Part shown: positions 31,701 through 43,094 of the stretch, piece after piece | How the letters are laid out: every line of letters begins with the position of its first letter | Numbering within the stretch: the stretch's first letter is position 1 | Source of the DNA: Gliomastix tumulicola | Taxonomy: Eukaryota > Ascomycota > Sordariomycetes > Hypocreales > Bionectriaceae | Direction: 5' to 3' | DNA: 64,000 nt | NCBI GenBank assembly: GCA_001599755.1 | Contig: BCHX01000002.1 | Span: forward strand, 5,581,295 to 5,645,294 | Program-made: the position numbers and the translations under genes | Notes under the pieces: model-generated | What the model was told of the DNA's origin: nothing | Seen by the model: only the letters and a program-made list of their open reading frames with translations | Database searches by the model: none

Positions 31701-33819
31701 TTAATGGTGGCCGCCTCGCCTTGCCACCAAAGCCCAGTATCGCGCTGCACTCATCTCTCTGAGCTTCTTCCCATAGTAAATCATGGCAAACATGGACGCA
31801 TTAAACACGAAGACTATCGCGGCGACTGTAATGAAGGTATCCCTGAATCCTTGGGCTTTGATCCAAGGTGTGATTCTGTCTGGATGTTAGAAGCTAGTCA
31901 TGTGTGCTATGTTCTCGAGCAAGTGTACTCACGCATAGTTGATGGCGAAGCTCATTGTGTTGCGGATGATAACGGCCGTCGTGACCAACTCACCGCTCAT
32001 CTCAGGATAAGCACTGATGGCATAGGCAAGGGCCATCGGGCACGCAATCGCGTTGGAGATGGACAGGGTAAACTGTGCAAACACCATACCAAACCAGTGA
32101 ATGCCGTATGTCCCTCCGAGTCCCCAGAGGAGAAGCGAGAAAGGGACCATCGTGAGGGAGGCCATGAAGGTCCAGAGAATGTGCTCAGCCTCGGCTACGC
32201 CGCCGTTTCGCCTCGCTAGCCGGATAACCAGGACTTCACCCAGCTTTCCGCAGTAGAGAGCGCTGGATGGAAAAAAAAGTTAGAACATGACTGCCCACCA
32301 ATTCGTTGCATAAGAACGTCGAAACGTACCCGACAATAACACCGACTGTCCCACCCAGATAAGCCAAGGCGATGCCGGCTGTCGAGAAACCGTATTCCCT
32401 AGGATATAAAGTTCCGGCGGTCGAGTTCAGCACGCTGGACCATACAAGCCCATTGGCACCATACATGAGACCGGCATATACCACGATGGGATAAGAGAAG
32501 AATCGAATCGGTCCCCACATGACCGCTAGCAAGCGATTAGGCCGGCTCTCAGGCCAGATGCTCAGCTTCTGCCAGTATGTCTTCTTGGCAAACATGTATC
32601 CTGCCTCAGAGTCACTGCCACTTACATCCTGCGCGGTTGGGGTTTTCTTTTCGTCATCAATCTCCGTCGATTCAGGCGCGGTAGTTGCATCAGTAACGTC
32701 GACATTCGGGCGTTGGCGGCGGTCGTAGTTTGTTTCTTCCATCAGGAAGAAGCAGTACACGAATGCGAAGGCGACCCAGATGCCAGACCAGTACTATAGC
32801 GAGTCAGCATAAGCTAGAAATCAGTGACAAGAACGAGTCCAGATGTCAACTTACCAACATCCACTTCCATCCTTGGCCGTAGTTGATGAAGCCAGCAAGG
32901 GTGGGTGCAAGCTTCCCGGCGAAGGCGAGCGAAAATCCATAGACAGCGAGATACCTTGGCCTCTCATGGGCAAACCACTAGGCCTAAAGTAAGCATTGCA
33001 TATCCAGACATCTAGTGTGGAAATGCACCTATGCACAACCCGAACTTACAACATCCGTGATGGATATCTCGCACAGTGATTCGACTGGTGCCGTGAGGAA
33101 TCCATGTATGATCTTGTTGGCCAAGTAGGGACCCCAAGTTGTGCAGCGCGGCGCAAGGACCATCACAGGCTTCGAGGGACTGTCAGTGTTGGCTCGGACG
33201 AATAGGCAGCAAAGGAAGGAGACTGACCACAAGGAGACCACTGGAAAGAAGATACACGGGTCGCTTTCCGTATTGAAGTGCAACGGCTTGCCTAAAGAAT
33301 TGTGTAAGAAATAAATCTTGGAAGCCAGGAAATGTTTTGACACACCATGGAATACATCCCCATCCAGCGAACAGGAACTTGGGAGCTGGGTGTTAGCAGT
33401 CACAGCTAAACTTGTTGGCCGAACAAGGCCGCACGGGAAATGGCTCACCATGACACCTAGACCAGTAATAAGATTGTCGATGGTGAGCGACGTGCTCTTA
33501 GAGATGGGCGCTGTGACTGAATATACTGTGGTTGACGGAAGCACTACCATGATGGTATACCTAAGACAATGCCATGTTAGACGGGTCCGGCATCAGGGGC
33601 CTTTTTTTCCAGGGTAGGGAAAACAGACACCACAATGCAAGACGTAGACAGCATCTTGCGGCGAAATGACCAGTTCAGAGGATCATCCGGGTCGTCAGAG
33701 GGAGCCGGAATGAGGATGATATCTCCCTCCCTGGAACCTGAGGCATGTTTCGCCTGGACATTGCCATCTGTATCGATGAGCTGGACTGTCCCTGGCGTCC
33801 GCATTTGTAGCTCTGCCAT
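31701..33819 (-). CDS. MFS transporter (DHA1-like)
   Basis: I infer nine exons from the start at 33819 to the stop at 31701; all junctions keep one frame. The N-terminal cytosolic part is hydrophilic, with the family entry motif DPDDPLNWSFRRK. Membrane segments follow, assembled from small exons (FLFAGWGCIPW; QAVALQYGKRPVYLLSSG). Then come GPYLANKIIHGFLTAPVESLCEISITDV and WFAHERPRYLAVYGFSLAF, typical of the group of fungal DHA1 proteins related to polyamine, amino-acid and drug exporters or importers. A long cytosolic loop (residues about 270-310) contains EETNYDRR and is rich in Asp/Glu. A TATA element (about 33946-33953 on this strand) supports the start. It is divergently paired with the amidase at 34549. 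The substrate is unknown; an amide or nitrogen compound is an inference from context. Confidence 0.85.
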
Positions 33820-34548
33820 TCTGGGAGAAGTAGCAGAGAGAGCCACGCGTGAGGTATGGAGATAGTAGAGGCCAAATTGTGAAGAATGCAGAGATTTCCC
33901 AGGGTCAGTTAAGTGAGGATAAAACAGTGGCACAAGCGAGCCAGATTATATATCAACCAGCGCCCTCACGCCCCAACAGGATGGTATCTTGATATCATCT
34001 GTCTGGACCTGTCTCCTAATGTCAACGTGATAGATAGCTGCGTGATCCATCGATAACGATCTGTCACTGCGTCAGGCGTCTGGATCTCAAATACGGGGAA
34101 AGCGAAAGCCCTCCAACCCAGGTCACTGTAGGGCTCTTTTTAGGGCTAGTGGTCCAGCTTTGCCTGTCTGATAATTTTAGTTCGATCTACCTGCGCTATC
34201 GGAGACCCCAGATAAAGCTGTCCACGGTTTGGAGCGGCGATGTTTCTTGGCCGCTGGAGACGCCAGACACGCTTGATGAGCCCTAGGCGCGCCTCTTACA
34301 CGCCCCGGACGCGCTAAACGATGAAGACGCCGGTTGGTAGGCAGCCAACGGCATGAGCCGCCAGGCTAAAATTATGCATAGTGGAAGGATTTTGATATGA
34401 AATCTCAGGGTGCTGCAAAATGTAAGTCCAGACCACGGAGAGTCATGCTATCCCCACGGAATATTGAGTCTGGCCAATTCCCTGTCCTTCAACTCCCATG
34501 AACGGTCGAACATACGCACGACAAGCCTGGCTTTTCACCTCCGATACT
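33820..34548. other. Divergent promoter of MFS transporter and amidase
   Basis: 729 bases between two divergent starts. It includes a TATA element for the transporter near 33950 and the GATA cluster at 34028-34215. An in-frame open stretch runs upstream of the amidase from 34498 but precedes the conserved N-terminus. Confidence 0.5.
34028..34215. promoter_or_regulatory. GATA-site cluster in the MFS/amidase divergent promoter
   Basis: Cores matching HGATAR occur at 34028-34033 (TGATAG), 34032-34037 (AGATAG), 34051-34056 (CGATAA), 34169-34174 (TGATAA) and 34210-34215 (AGATAA), with one reverse core near 34196. Fungal GATA factors of the AreA/Nit2 type bind such sites in promoters of nitrogen-catabolic genes, including acetamidase. 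Occupancy here is inferred. Confidence 0.5.
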
Positions 34549-36552
34549 ATGATAGCTTCAAACCAGGACACATCGTGGGAGACTACGGCCAAAGTCAGCC
34601 GCGATGTTCTCGAGCAGTCCATTCCCAAACAGTGGATGTTGGGGCCAGAGAGGCTACCGGCTGCAACGGTTCTCAATGTCATGAATATCGCGGAGCAGTC
34701 TGGGACCCTCAGTGCCGAGGAGATAGAAATGACGAGGCAGAACATTGACGGCCTTTTATCGAACTACAAAAGCGGCCGTTGGACCGTTGAAGCCGTGACA
34801 ATAGCTTTCCTCAAAAGGGCGACGATCAGTCATCAGTTGGTGCGCTATTGATCTTCCTAAGCGGAACAGCTCAAAGACACCCAGGCTGACAAGTCACTCG
34901 AGACCAATTTCGCGACTGAATTCCTCGCAGATTCGGCGCCTGAAACAGCAAGAGCACAAGACAAACACTTCCAAACGACTGGAAAGTTGGTCGGGCCGCT
35001 TCACGGTATCCCCATTTCAGTCAAGGTATGGAAGGAAGACATTGTGCTCATTTCAATAATATATAAGGCGATACAGGGCTGATTCAAAGGGCTCAGGAGC
35101 ACGTTGCCATCGGCGGCAAGATTTGCCACGCAAGCTTTGTGTCCAAGATTGACAACATCGCAACCCATGACGCCTTGATAGTTCAACTCCTCAAGAAAGC
35201 GGGTGGCATTGTTCACGTCAGGACTAACCAGCCCCAAAGCATTATGGTACTTTAAGCATTCTCTTATTTCGGGCAATTTGATATAAGATACTTACATCAT
35301 AAAGCATCTAGACTGCACAAACAACATCACTGGCACGACCTTGAACCCTATGAATCGTCTGCTATCCCCTGGCGGGTCATCTGGCGGCGAAGGGGCATCC
35401 CTTGCCACACGATCTTCTCTTCTTGGCGTGGGAACTGATATCGGCGGATCTGTCCGAGTCCCAGCTGCCTTCTGTGGCGTGTATGGGTTCAAACCGACCA
35501 CATTGAGAAATCCAGCACTGGGACTGGTTGGCGCCATGGGTGGGCAAGAGCAGCTTCGCGGTTGTGTCGGGCCTCTTGCACATAGCATTGACGATATCAT
35601 TGCTTTCCAAAAGGCAGTATGGAATCAGGAACCGTGGGATGTCGAGACAAGTCTTGTGCCGTTGCCGTGGAGAGAGACAACGTCTCCGACTGGCTTGACT
35701 GTCGGAATCATGTTGGATGATGGGTAAACCTGCCGTACCCTCGAGTCGTGAACGGATGCTAACATCCGCAGAATCGTCAAACCCCACCCTCCCGTGACGA
35801 GAGCTCTTGCGAACGCCGAAAGACTGCTCTCAAAGGCAGGCATCAAGACAATACGTTGGGAGCCATACCGTCACGCTGAAGCTTGGGACATCGCGGTTCG
35901 TCAAAGAGCATTCGGTCATGAGGTTCTGCCAAATATACTAATAGCATCTTAGAAAGCACTGTACTTCGCGGATGCCGGGGAGCGTGTGAGGGCCGTTCTC
36001 GCTGCGTCTGGAGAGCCAATCCTTCCTCTAACGGAGCTTGCCCTCTCACGAGCGGAACCCCTGGCTCTATCGATTCACGAGTGCTGGGCATGGAATATGA
36101 AGCGCGAGGTTCTGAGGAGGGACTACCACGCCCTCATGAAAGAGCGAGGTGTAGACGTGATTCTCTGCCCGTCATACGTTGGTGCGGGTGTTCTTTTGGG
36201 TGAGCCGCGTTGCTGGCGGTATACACCCATGTGGAACGTGCTGGACCAGCCGTGTATCAGCTTCCCGAGCGGAATACAGGTCGATGAGGCAATCGATAGT
36301 CTGGATGAGTCCCATACTCCCAGATCTGACGAAGATGAGTGGGAGGGGAGAGCCTGTGAGTAGAGTCCCCCTGTCTCTTGCTGCTCCTTTGACCGCAGCT
36401 TTGCTAATGTGCACCGTCACCCTTTCACAGATAATCCGTCATTGTTCCACGGCCTCCCTATCTCTCTGCAACTGGTAGGCAAACATCATCGAGACGAAGA
36501 GCTCTTGGAGGTTGCAAGGAGAGTCGAGAGCATTCTGAGGGGCTCTGCGTAG
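34549..36552 (+). CDS. Acetamidase-type amidase (amidase signature family)
   Basis: Seven exons are inferred: 34549-34839, 34903-35025, 35097-35246, 35305-35723, 35772-35895, 35953-36355 and 36431-36552. They give 543 residues. The Ser-cisSer-Lys triad is intact: K138 in GPLHGIPISVK, S213 in SPGGSSGGEG and S237 in GTDIGGSVR, with the 24-residue spacing of the family. It would hydrolyse small amides to ammonia and a carboxylate in the cytosol. The first intron hides two in-frame stops; placing its acceptor at 34902 aligns HQL-TNFATEF with the family and rescues the frame. Divergent from an MFS transporter through a GATA-rich promoter, and tail-to-tail with a regulator at 36607, it looks like part of a nitrogen-scavenging neighbourhood. 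Confidence 0.9.
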
Positions 36553-36606
36553 GTAGCTTCGGATAGGAGGAGGTGTAGGATGATAACGAGGCAGGCTTTT
36601 GCCTCA

Positions 36607-38217
36607 CTATCCCAGGTTTATGACCCAATCCCAGTTCCGCAATACCGTCTCCCAGTCTCTGTACTCCCCACCGTTCAGTCTCTCTCTCCAGACCTCCTGC
36701 AGAACCTCCTCGACCGCCTGGATATTCATCACTTTGACACGCTCTCTGATCCTCTTCAGCCTGGTCGCGCAGGAAACAATGTCGTCTTCTTCTACGAGCT
36801 CCGCCCCAGCCAAGAACAGCGGATATGTCAACCCAGCCTCGGCAGCATTGCCCTCGGTGATTCGTCCCGCCATGGTGATGATGTGTCGTGCGAGTGCAGT
36901 GATTTGCTCTCTGTGCATGCATGATCGTCGGTAGAGCAGGATCAGCGCGGCAAACCGATACGTCTCGGCTAGAATGACGAGATCCAAGCGCGTCGTTGTG
37001 TCCATTCTCATGCTTGCCTCACCAGATGGGCAGATGTCGAACCGGATATTACTGATCTCTCTCTCCAGTTCCAGGAAGAGCTGGTTATCGGTTGGGTTGA
37101 ATATTCTCCTCCCTCCCTCCTGCTGGATAGGCTTGACATGTCGGATCTTCTGCATCAGCACAAATAGGCTTTTTGACAGCCCCAGCAAGGGATGGACGGT
37201 GTCGAAAGCGTAGTCGGATGGCACCGAGACACCAGAGCCTCCTGCTGCGGACGGTCTCACTTCGGCTGGGAGGTACTTTGCCCAGGGCGCCTCTGCCTCC
37301 TCAAGCGGTGCCGGACTCTCACCAGCCACCTCGGCCACGGCGTCTGCGTAGTCGGTTCCATCCCGTCCCACGACTCCATCCATAAGCAGGCTCATCACAT
37401 CGTGGTAGAGGAAGTGTCCGTAGATGGCCGTCGCCTCCCACGAGTGGCGGCAGAAAGCGGACTTGCCCCCGGCCTCGCGTATGACGTGGCGTACGCAGTC
37501 AACTTGGTTCACCCACTTGCTGGTATGAGCACCACTCTGGACCTCGAGGCCGACGAGAAGGAGGATGATGGCAGTGGCTTCGAGGGCGTCACGCTGCAAG
37601 CGACCCTCCGGGCTGATGCGCTGTTTCAGGAAGTGGTGGCAGTGGCGCTGGTACTGGAGGGAGACGGCGAGGAAGCGCTCACGATCGGCACTGTCAAAGG
37701 CCGTCTTGGCGAGGTGCGTGGCAGAGCAAGCGAGGATGGCCTTGAGGATGGCGTCGCACTCAAAGGCCATGGGGACGTAGACATTGATGAAGAGGTTGGT
37801 GGGCGTGTAGGAGACAGAGATGTTGGGGACAAAGGAGTGAAGGTAGTACGAGAGGAGCATCTTCTGCTCCGACGTATCGATATGTGACGGGAAAGCCGAG
37901 GGCGTGACTGCGAGAGAAAGCGGTGGAGACATGCAGGCGGTGAATTCCTCTCTCTCACGGGCGACGGTGAAGGTAGATGCAGACTGGGGAGATATAACGT
38001 CGTCTCCAGTGCTAATCACCCGGCGTCTAGTATCCCAGACGCACTCCAGGTTGAGCCGGATGCAGGATTGGCACTCGGGCCCATCGTCCGGGCACTTCTT
38101 CCTCCTGTGGCGGCACGTCAAGCACCCGCGTCGTGAGCGAGACGTGTATCGTCGTTGTCGAGGGGGCATTCTGGACGCTGATTCGACCATTTTGACCGGC
38201 AAGGGTGCTCCGTGCAT
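36607..38217 (-). CDS. Zn(II)2Cys6 transcription factor
   Basis: This intronless gene encodes 536 residues. The zinc cluster is complete near residues 32-59: C-LT-C-RHRRKK-C-PDDGPE-C-QS-C-IRLNLE-C, preceded by an Arg-rich segment. The rest is a fungal_trans_2-type regulatory region (EQKMLLSYYLHSFVPNIS, AFECDAILKAILACSATHLAK, HHFLKQRISPEGR, ETYRFAALILLYRR). The Met at 38190 is an alternative start giving a slightly shorter N-terminus. It ends 54 bases from the amidase stop codon in convergent orientation. A role in controlling the amidase or the MFS gene is possible on position only. Confidence 0.88.
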   Translation of the reverse strand: MHGAPLPVKMVESASRMPPRQRRYTSRSRRGCLTCRHRRKKCPDDGPECQSCIRLNLECVWDTRRRVISTGDDVISPQSASTFTVAREREEFTACMSPPLSLAVTPSAFPSHIDTSEQKMLLSYYLHSFVPNISVSYTPTNLFINVYVPMAFECDAILKAILACSATHLAKTAFDSADRERFLAVSLQYQRHCHHFLKQRISPEGRLQRDALEATAIILLLVGLEVQSGAHTSKWVNQVDCVRHVIREAGGKSAFCRHSWEATAIYGHFLYHDVMSLLMDGVVGRDGTDYADAVAEVAGESPAPLEEAEAPWAKYLPAEVRPSAAGGSGVSVPSDYAFDTVHPLLGLSKSLFVLMQKIRHVKPIQQEGGRRIFNPTDNQLFLELEREISNIRFDICPSGEASMRMDTTTRLDLVILAETYRFAALILLYRRSCMHREQITALARHIITMAGRITEGNAAEAGLTYPLFLAGAELVEEDDIVSCATRLKRIRERVKVMNIQAVEEVLQEVWRERLNGGEYRDWETVLRNWDWVINLG

Positions 38218-38937
38218 CAGCAGTTGTTGATCCTTGTGTCGCCAGGGTCGACGAGATCAGGCGATTTGACTGATGAATTGGATGATGATTGAAGTCCGGG
38301 GCAGGGAGGTGGAGGTTGTACGGAGCAGACTCCTCACGATAAGGCGCCCTGAAGATAACAGAGACGTGACGGACAGGGCTTACCAAATGCCAATCCGATA
38401 TCTTATCTCCACGCCTCTGACTCGCGCTTGAACCAAGGGTCTGGGCTGGGTGCCCTTCCAGTTCGGTTCTGGTTTGATTCCGTATTTCCGGGTCTAGATT
38501 GAGATCCAGAACTTCAGCATGAGTGAGCATTATTACCCCAGAAAGCCCGTACGCCTGCACATCGAGTCAGAAGATAAGATATCAAGAGCAGCCCTGGCCC
38601 AGTCTGATCGACTGGACCACTCATGGCTCGTGAATGTCCAATAAAAAAAGCCTTGCTGATGCCTGCTGACTACTCAAAGGGTGACCGAGAGTCTGGCCAT
38701 TATGCGTCGGTGCGCTCTTCAAGGGCGCCGCTAACTGTCGTCTCCATGCCGGCGTCAAGGGCGTCTAAACGGCGAAGATCTCCGCGTCACTTACAACGAT
38801 GCAGACGATGCCCTTAAAAGCCCATTCACGGTCACAATCCAACACGATTTTGAAATGATGAGTCGTCATATACCGTACCCTATTATTAGACCCCGCCATC
38901 GGCAAACTGTTCTCCCTTTCTGCTCCTAATCGTCAAG
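38218..38937. other. Intergenic region
   Basis: The upstream region of the regulator and promoter of the reductase. No other gene is supported. A pyrimidine-rich stretch at about 38909-38930 precedes the reductase start. Confidence 0.45.
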
Positions 38938-40049
38938 ATGACTCGAGGATTGGTACTCGTACGTCTAGTCCATACACTTACCATGATGGCCTCGGCAAAG
39001 TAACGAAATTGTATAGTTGACCGGTGCATCTGGCTTCCTTGGAAGTCACATTGCTTCCCAACTTCTGGATGCAGGCTACTCCGTCAAAGCCACATTTCGC
39101 AGCGACGCCAAGGCCAAAGCATTCCTCGAGGCGTTCAATGGCAAAAGCATCAAGGCTCATGTCGTGCCCGACATCACGGAGAAAGGTGCCTATGATGAGT
39201 GTATAATTGGCGCAGACTTCGTCATTCATTCGGCATCGCCATTCACCTTCAACATTCAAGATATCCAACAGGACCTACTCGACCCGGCCATCCAGGGGAC
39301 GACTCGGATGCTCGAAGCCGTTGCTTCATGCGGCACCATCAAGCGGCTGGTTCTGACCTCCTCGTTTGCTTCGGCCATCGACCCTTTCAAGGGCCCCCGT
39401 CCGGGCTACAGTCACACCGGTAAGCTTGCATAAGAATGCTGTGATCTTGCAAATGTTCTTGAGCAATGATGGCTATTAACTGGATTCAGAAAAGGATTGG
39501 AATCCATTGACGCCTTCTCAGGCTCTTGAAAACAATCTCTTTGGCTACCAGGCTAGCAAGGCGTTTGCGGAGAAAGCCGCATGGGACTTCATATCTTCCC
39601 GTCCCGCGACAAAATGGCCTACTCTCGTCACGGTTTGCCCTCCGTTGATTTTTGGGCCCGTCCACCCAGCTTCAGGCATCACCATCGAATCACCCAATGA
39701 GTCATCGGCCCAGCTTCTCAAGGCCGCCAACAGCGCTGACTCGGTGCCGACGAGGATGCCCGTCTTCGCAGACGTCCGCGACGTTGCAAGGACTCATGTG
39801 AAGGCACTAGATACGGACAAGCTCCCTGGCAGCGACCGGTTCCTTGTCTGCGGTGGGAAGTTTACTTGGGCAGCTATTGAAGAGATTGCTCGTACAGGAA
39901 CCCATTCCACGGAAGCCATGGCTCCTGCCGAGGAGATCTACGCGATAGACACAGCGAACGTGGAGGAGAAGTTGGGTATTCAGTGGACGACTTTGGACGC
40001 ATGTGTGAAGGATAGCCTCGATAGTCTGGGTGTCAAGTCCAAAATCTGA
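38938..40049 (+). CDS. NAD(P)-dependent aldehyde/ketone reductase (extended SDR)
   Basis: Three exons (38938-38958, 39017-39419, 39490-40049) encode 327 residues. The first exon encodes only MTRGLVL; the coenzyme loop TGASGFLGSHIASQLL follows directly in exon 2. The extended-SDR catalytic pair Y161 and K165 appears in LFGYQASKAFAEKAAW. The conserved PPLIFGP and DVRDVARTHVKAL blocks match the family of methylglyoxal/cinnamoyl-CoA/dihydroflavonol-type reductases (yeast Gre2-like). It would reduce an aldehyde or ketone with NADPH in the cytosol. Substrate cannot be inferred. The start is fixed by the short exon 1, whose GTACGT donor joins in frame with the Rossmann loop. Confidence 0.88.
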
Positions 40050-40903
40050 ATCACCAGGAATAGTGGAAGGGAGTGGCTCGCTGGGAGGCTCTATAGAGAT
40101 TGGCTGCTGCTGACCTCGTCCCCGAGTATATTTCAGGCAGAGAGCCAAAAAATATTGAGACATGCTTACGGTTGAATTTCGCTTCATATGCTTGTGAAAA
40201 GACCACTCTGCTCTTTCATTGTCCTACTTCAACGACGTCTCCTTTGGAACTATTGAGCTATCATCACATCGGTCAACTACCCTCCGCATCAATGGCACAA
40301 GCATGCAGTCCCGGTCAGAAGATGGAGGGAGGAGACGTGACTCCAGCCTTGGCAGAAATTACATGTACACAATGGCAAAACACGACGGAGTGGGGGGTGA
40401 TGAGCGTTTAAGGCGTGTAGCAGGCCATATGATGGTTGGCTCCCTTAGGTGCTCTGCTTAAGCAGCAACGCTAGTTGCGTCCCTCACGCAGTGGATGCTA
40501 AACCCGAGGCAAAACCGTGTCCCTCGGCGTCTGGAGCGTTTGAGAGAATGTGGAATGCCATTCCACCGCCCGACCCGCCAATCCAAGGGCGCTCGCTGTG
40601 CCCTTCCACTGCCAGTCAAGCCTAGGCAGGACCGCCCTACACGCCAGGCCGGCCCAACACTAAGACGGCTCCGTACTCGCTCAGGGGCGTAAAACCGTAC
40701 GGAATCCTGACCCTACCGGACTCGAGAAGAGGAGTGACTCTGTGCCGTGATGCCGTCAAACGAGTATAATACCCTACTTCCCCTGATCGTGTCCTCACAA
40801 GGTCAGCACACAACCGACAACACTGCAGAGAACCAAAGCGAACTGCTCTTCCGTTACCTATCTCTCTCGCCCAACCACTGCATCTCCAATCACCAAGATC
40901 AAC
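40050..40903. other. Amine oxidase promoter region
   Basis: No supported gene. A perfect 8-bp palindrome CCGTACGG lies at 40695-40702, about 200 bases before the amine oxidase start, and matches a CCG-N2-CGG arrangement. A TATAATA-like element lies near 40764-40770. Confidence 0.45.
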
Positions 40904-43094
40904 ATGGCTCGGCCACACCCCCTCCACTCCATCACCGCACCGGAAATCACACAGGCCGCCTCCACGCTGAAGGCCATTCTCAGGGAGCGACACGGAGAAT
41001 CGTTCACGTTCCGTTTCAAGAACATCAGCATCCATGAGCCTCCCAAGGCACTGCTGCTCCCGTACTTGGATGCAGAGGCTGCTGGCACACCGTTACACCA
41101 GCGGCCCTTTGTGCCGCGATGTGTAGATATCGTCTGGTCGGCCGATAACGAGCGGACTCTGTGCCAGAGCACCATCAGCTTGGACACCCCGACTGAAATC
41201 GACCGCATCAAGGCAGAGAAGGGCCAGCATTCGTCATTGGATCGGTGAGTAGATGATATTGGTCACCACTGTACAGCCTCTCACTTTTACAGCAAGCTAA
41301 TGAACTCCCAGAGATGAGATGAGAACCACAGCCGGCAAGATCCTGTGCGATCCGTGGGTGAAGCAAGAAATCAAGAAGCTCAAGCTCGCAGACGATTGCG
41401 TGATCCAATGCGACTGCTGGCCCTACGGCTCGGACCGAGACTCGACTCTTGAGACGCACAAGTTCATCCAGGGGCTGCTCTATGCCCGTGCCCCCCATAG
41501 TCACCCAGAAAGCAACCAGTACTCGTTCCCGCTGCCCATCTCCCCCGTCTTCGACCTCTTTGAGGACAAGATTGTTCGCATCGAGCCACTCGCCACAGGA
41601 GGCAAGGAGGACGGTCTCCAGTACCACACAGCCGGAGAATCCCCGATGGCGCACCTCGTCGAGAATGAGTACTACCCGGGTCTGCAGGCTGACAAGCCCC
41701 GGACGGATCTGAAGCCGCTGCATGTGAACCAGCCCGAAGGCCCCTCGTTCACCATCACCGATGGAAACTGCGTCTCGTGGCAGAAGTGGAAGCTGCGGGT
41801 TGGCTTCAACTACCGAGAAGGGTTGACGCTGCACGACATTCGATACGACGGCCGACCCATGTTCTATCGTCTCAGCATCAGCGAGATGACTGTGCCCTAT
41901 GGAGGTATGTTCTGCATACCAGCACCTTCGAGACTTTATCGACATAGGCAGTATCGCTGACAAGCTTTCATAGATCCACGAAGCCCTTACCACAGAAAGC
42001 AGGCCTTTGATCTAGGAGATGCCGGAGCCGGTAGCACAGCCAACAACCTCGCGCTTGGCTGTGACTGCCTCGGCACGATCAAATACTTCGGAGGCTGGCT
42101 CAACGATGACCAGGGAAATCCCGTCCATGCCGGAAACGTCATCTGCCTCCACGAGCAGGACGGCGGCATTGGTTGGAAGCACACGAACCACCGCACACAG
42201 GGCGTCGGCATCACCAGGGCCCGAAACCTCGTCTTCCAGTCCATCCTCACCGTCGGCAACTACGAGTACATCTTCGCCTGGCTCTTCTGGCAGAACGGAA
42301 ACATCGAAATGGAGACGCGTGCCACGGGCATCCTATCCACCTCGCTCATTGACCCGGGCAAGACATCCGACTGGGGTAACGTGGTGTCTCCGGGAGTTCT
42401 GGCAGCCAATCACCAGCACCTCTTCTCTCTCCGCATCGACCCCATGCTCGACGGCCCGCTCAACTCGGTCTTCCAGGAAGAGTCTATCCCTGTGCCTCCG
42501 AGCGAGGAGGAGAACCCTCACGGCAACGCGTGGAGGGTGACCAAGACACCCTTCACAACGTCCGGTTTCGCAGACGCGTCGCCGTTCACCAACCGTTGCT
42601 TCAAGCTCGTCAATGAGTCCGTCAGAAACCCCGTATCGGGGAATGCCGTTGGGTTCAAACTCGTCCCCCAGCCGTGCCAGCTTCTGCTCGCGAGCAAGGA
42701 CTCGGTCGTCCGCAAACGCGCCCGCTTCGCCGAGCACCACCTCTGGGTCACGCGTTACCGCGACGGCGATCTTTGGGCTGGCGGTCAGTGGACGAACCAG
42801 TCCCTCGAGGAGAAGGATGGCGTTGCCGACTACGCTGCGCGAGACGAGGATGTGCGCAACCAGGACATTGTCGTCTGGCACACCTTTGGCATGACACATA
42901 ATCCCCGAGTCGAGGATTACCCGGTTATGCCCGTCGAAGTGTCGACCATTGCGCTCAAGCCGGCCGACTTCTTCACCAAGAATCCGGCGCTCGACGTTCC
43001 CCAGAGCACGCAGGCTGTGAATAAGAGCCAGTTGGTCCAGTCAGAGCCGGAGAAGACGGTCTCATGCTGCCATGCTCCGATGTCGCGGCTGTAA
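40904..43094 (+). CDS. Copper amine oxidase, probably peroxisomal
   Basis: Three exons (40904-41244, 41312-41904, 41974-43094) encode 684 residues. The enzyme oxidises primary amines to aldehydes, releasing ammonia and hydrogen peroxide. The topaquinone precursor is Y408 in TVGNYEYI, the catalytic base is D324 in AFDLGDAGAG, and the copper ligands are H458 and H460 in NHQHLF and H620 in THNPRVEDYP. All are intact. The C-terminus ends in SRL, an accepted peroxisomal targeting signal type 1, consistent with hydrogen peroxide production in a catalase-containing organelle. There is no signal peptide. Length and motif spacing match fungal peroxisomal amine oxidases. It would serve nitrogen acquisition from amines. 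Confidence 0.95.

Noticed and set aside
34840..34863. Amidase read as a pseudogene because of TGA and TAA after HQL.
   Set aside because: A 63-nt intron with branch site and acceptor removes both stops and restores family alignment.
37192..37887. Plus-strand frame of 231 residues over the regulator at 36607-38217.
   Set aside because: It is a shadow of an intact zinc-cluster regulator.
18217..38217. Secondary-metabolite gene cluster.
   Set aside because: Several regulators, transporters and oxidoreductases occur, but there is no polyketide synthase, NRPS, terpene synthase or other backbone enzyme in the window.
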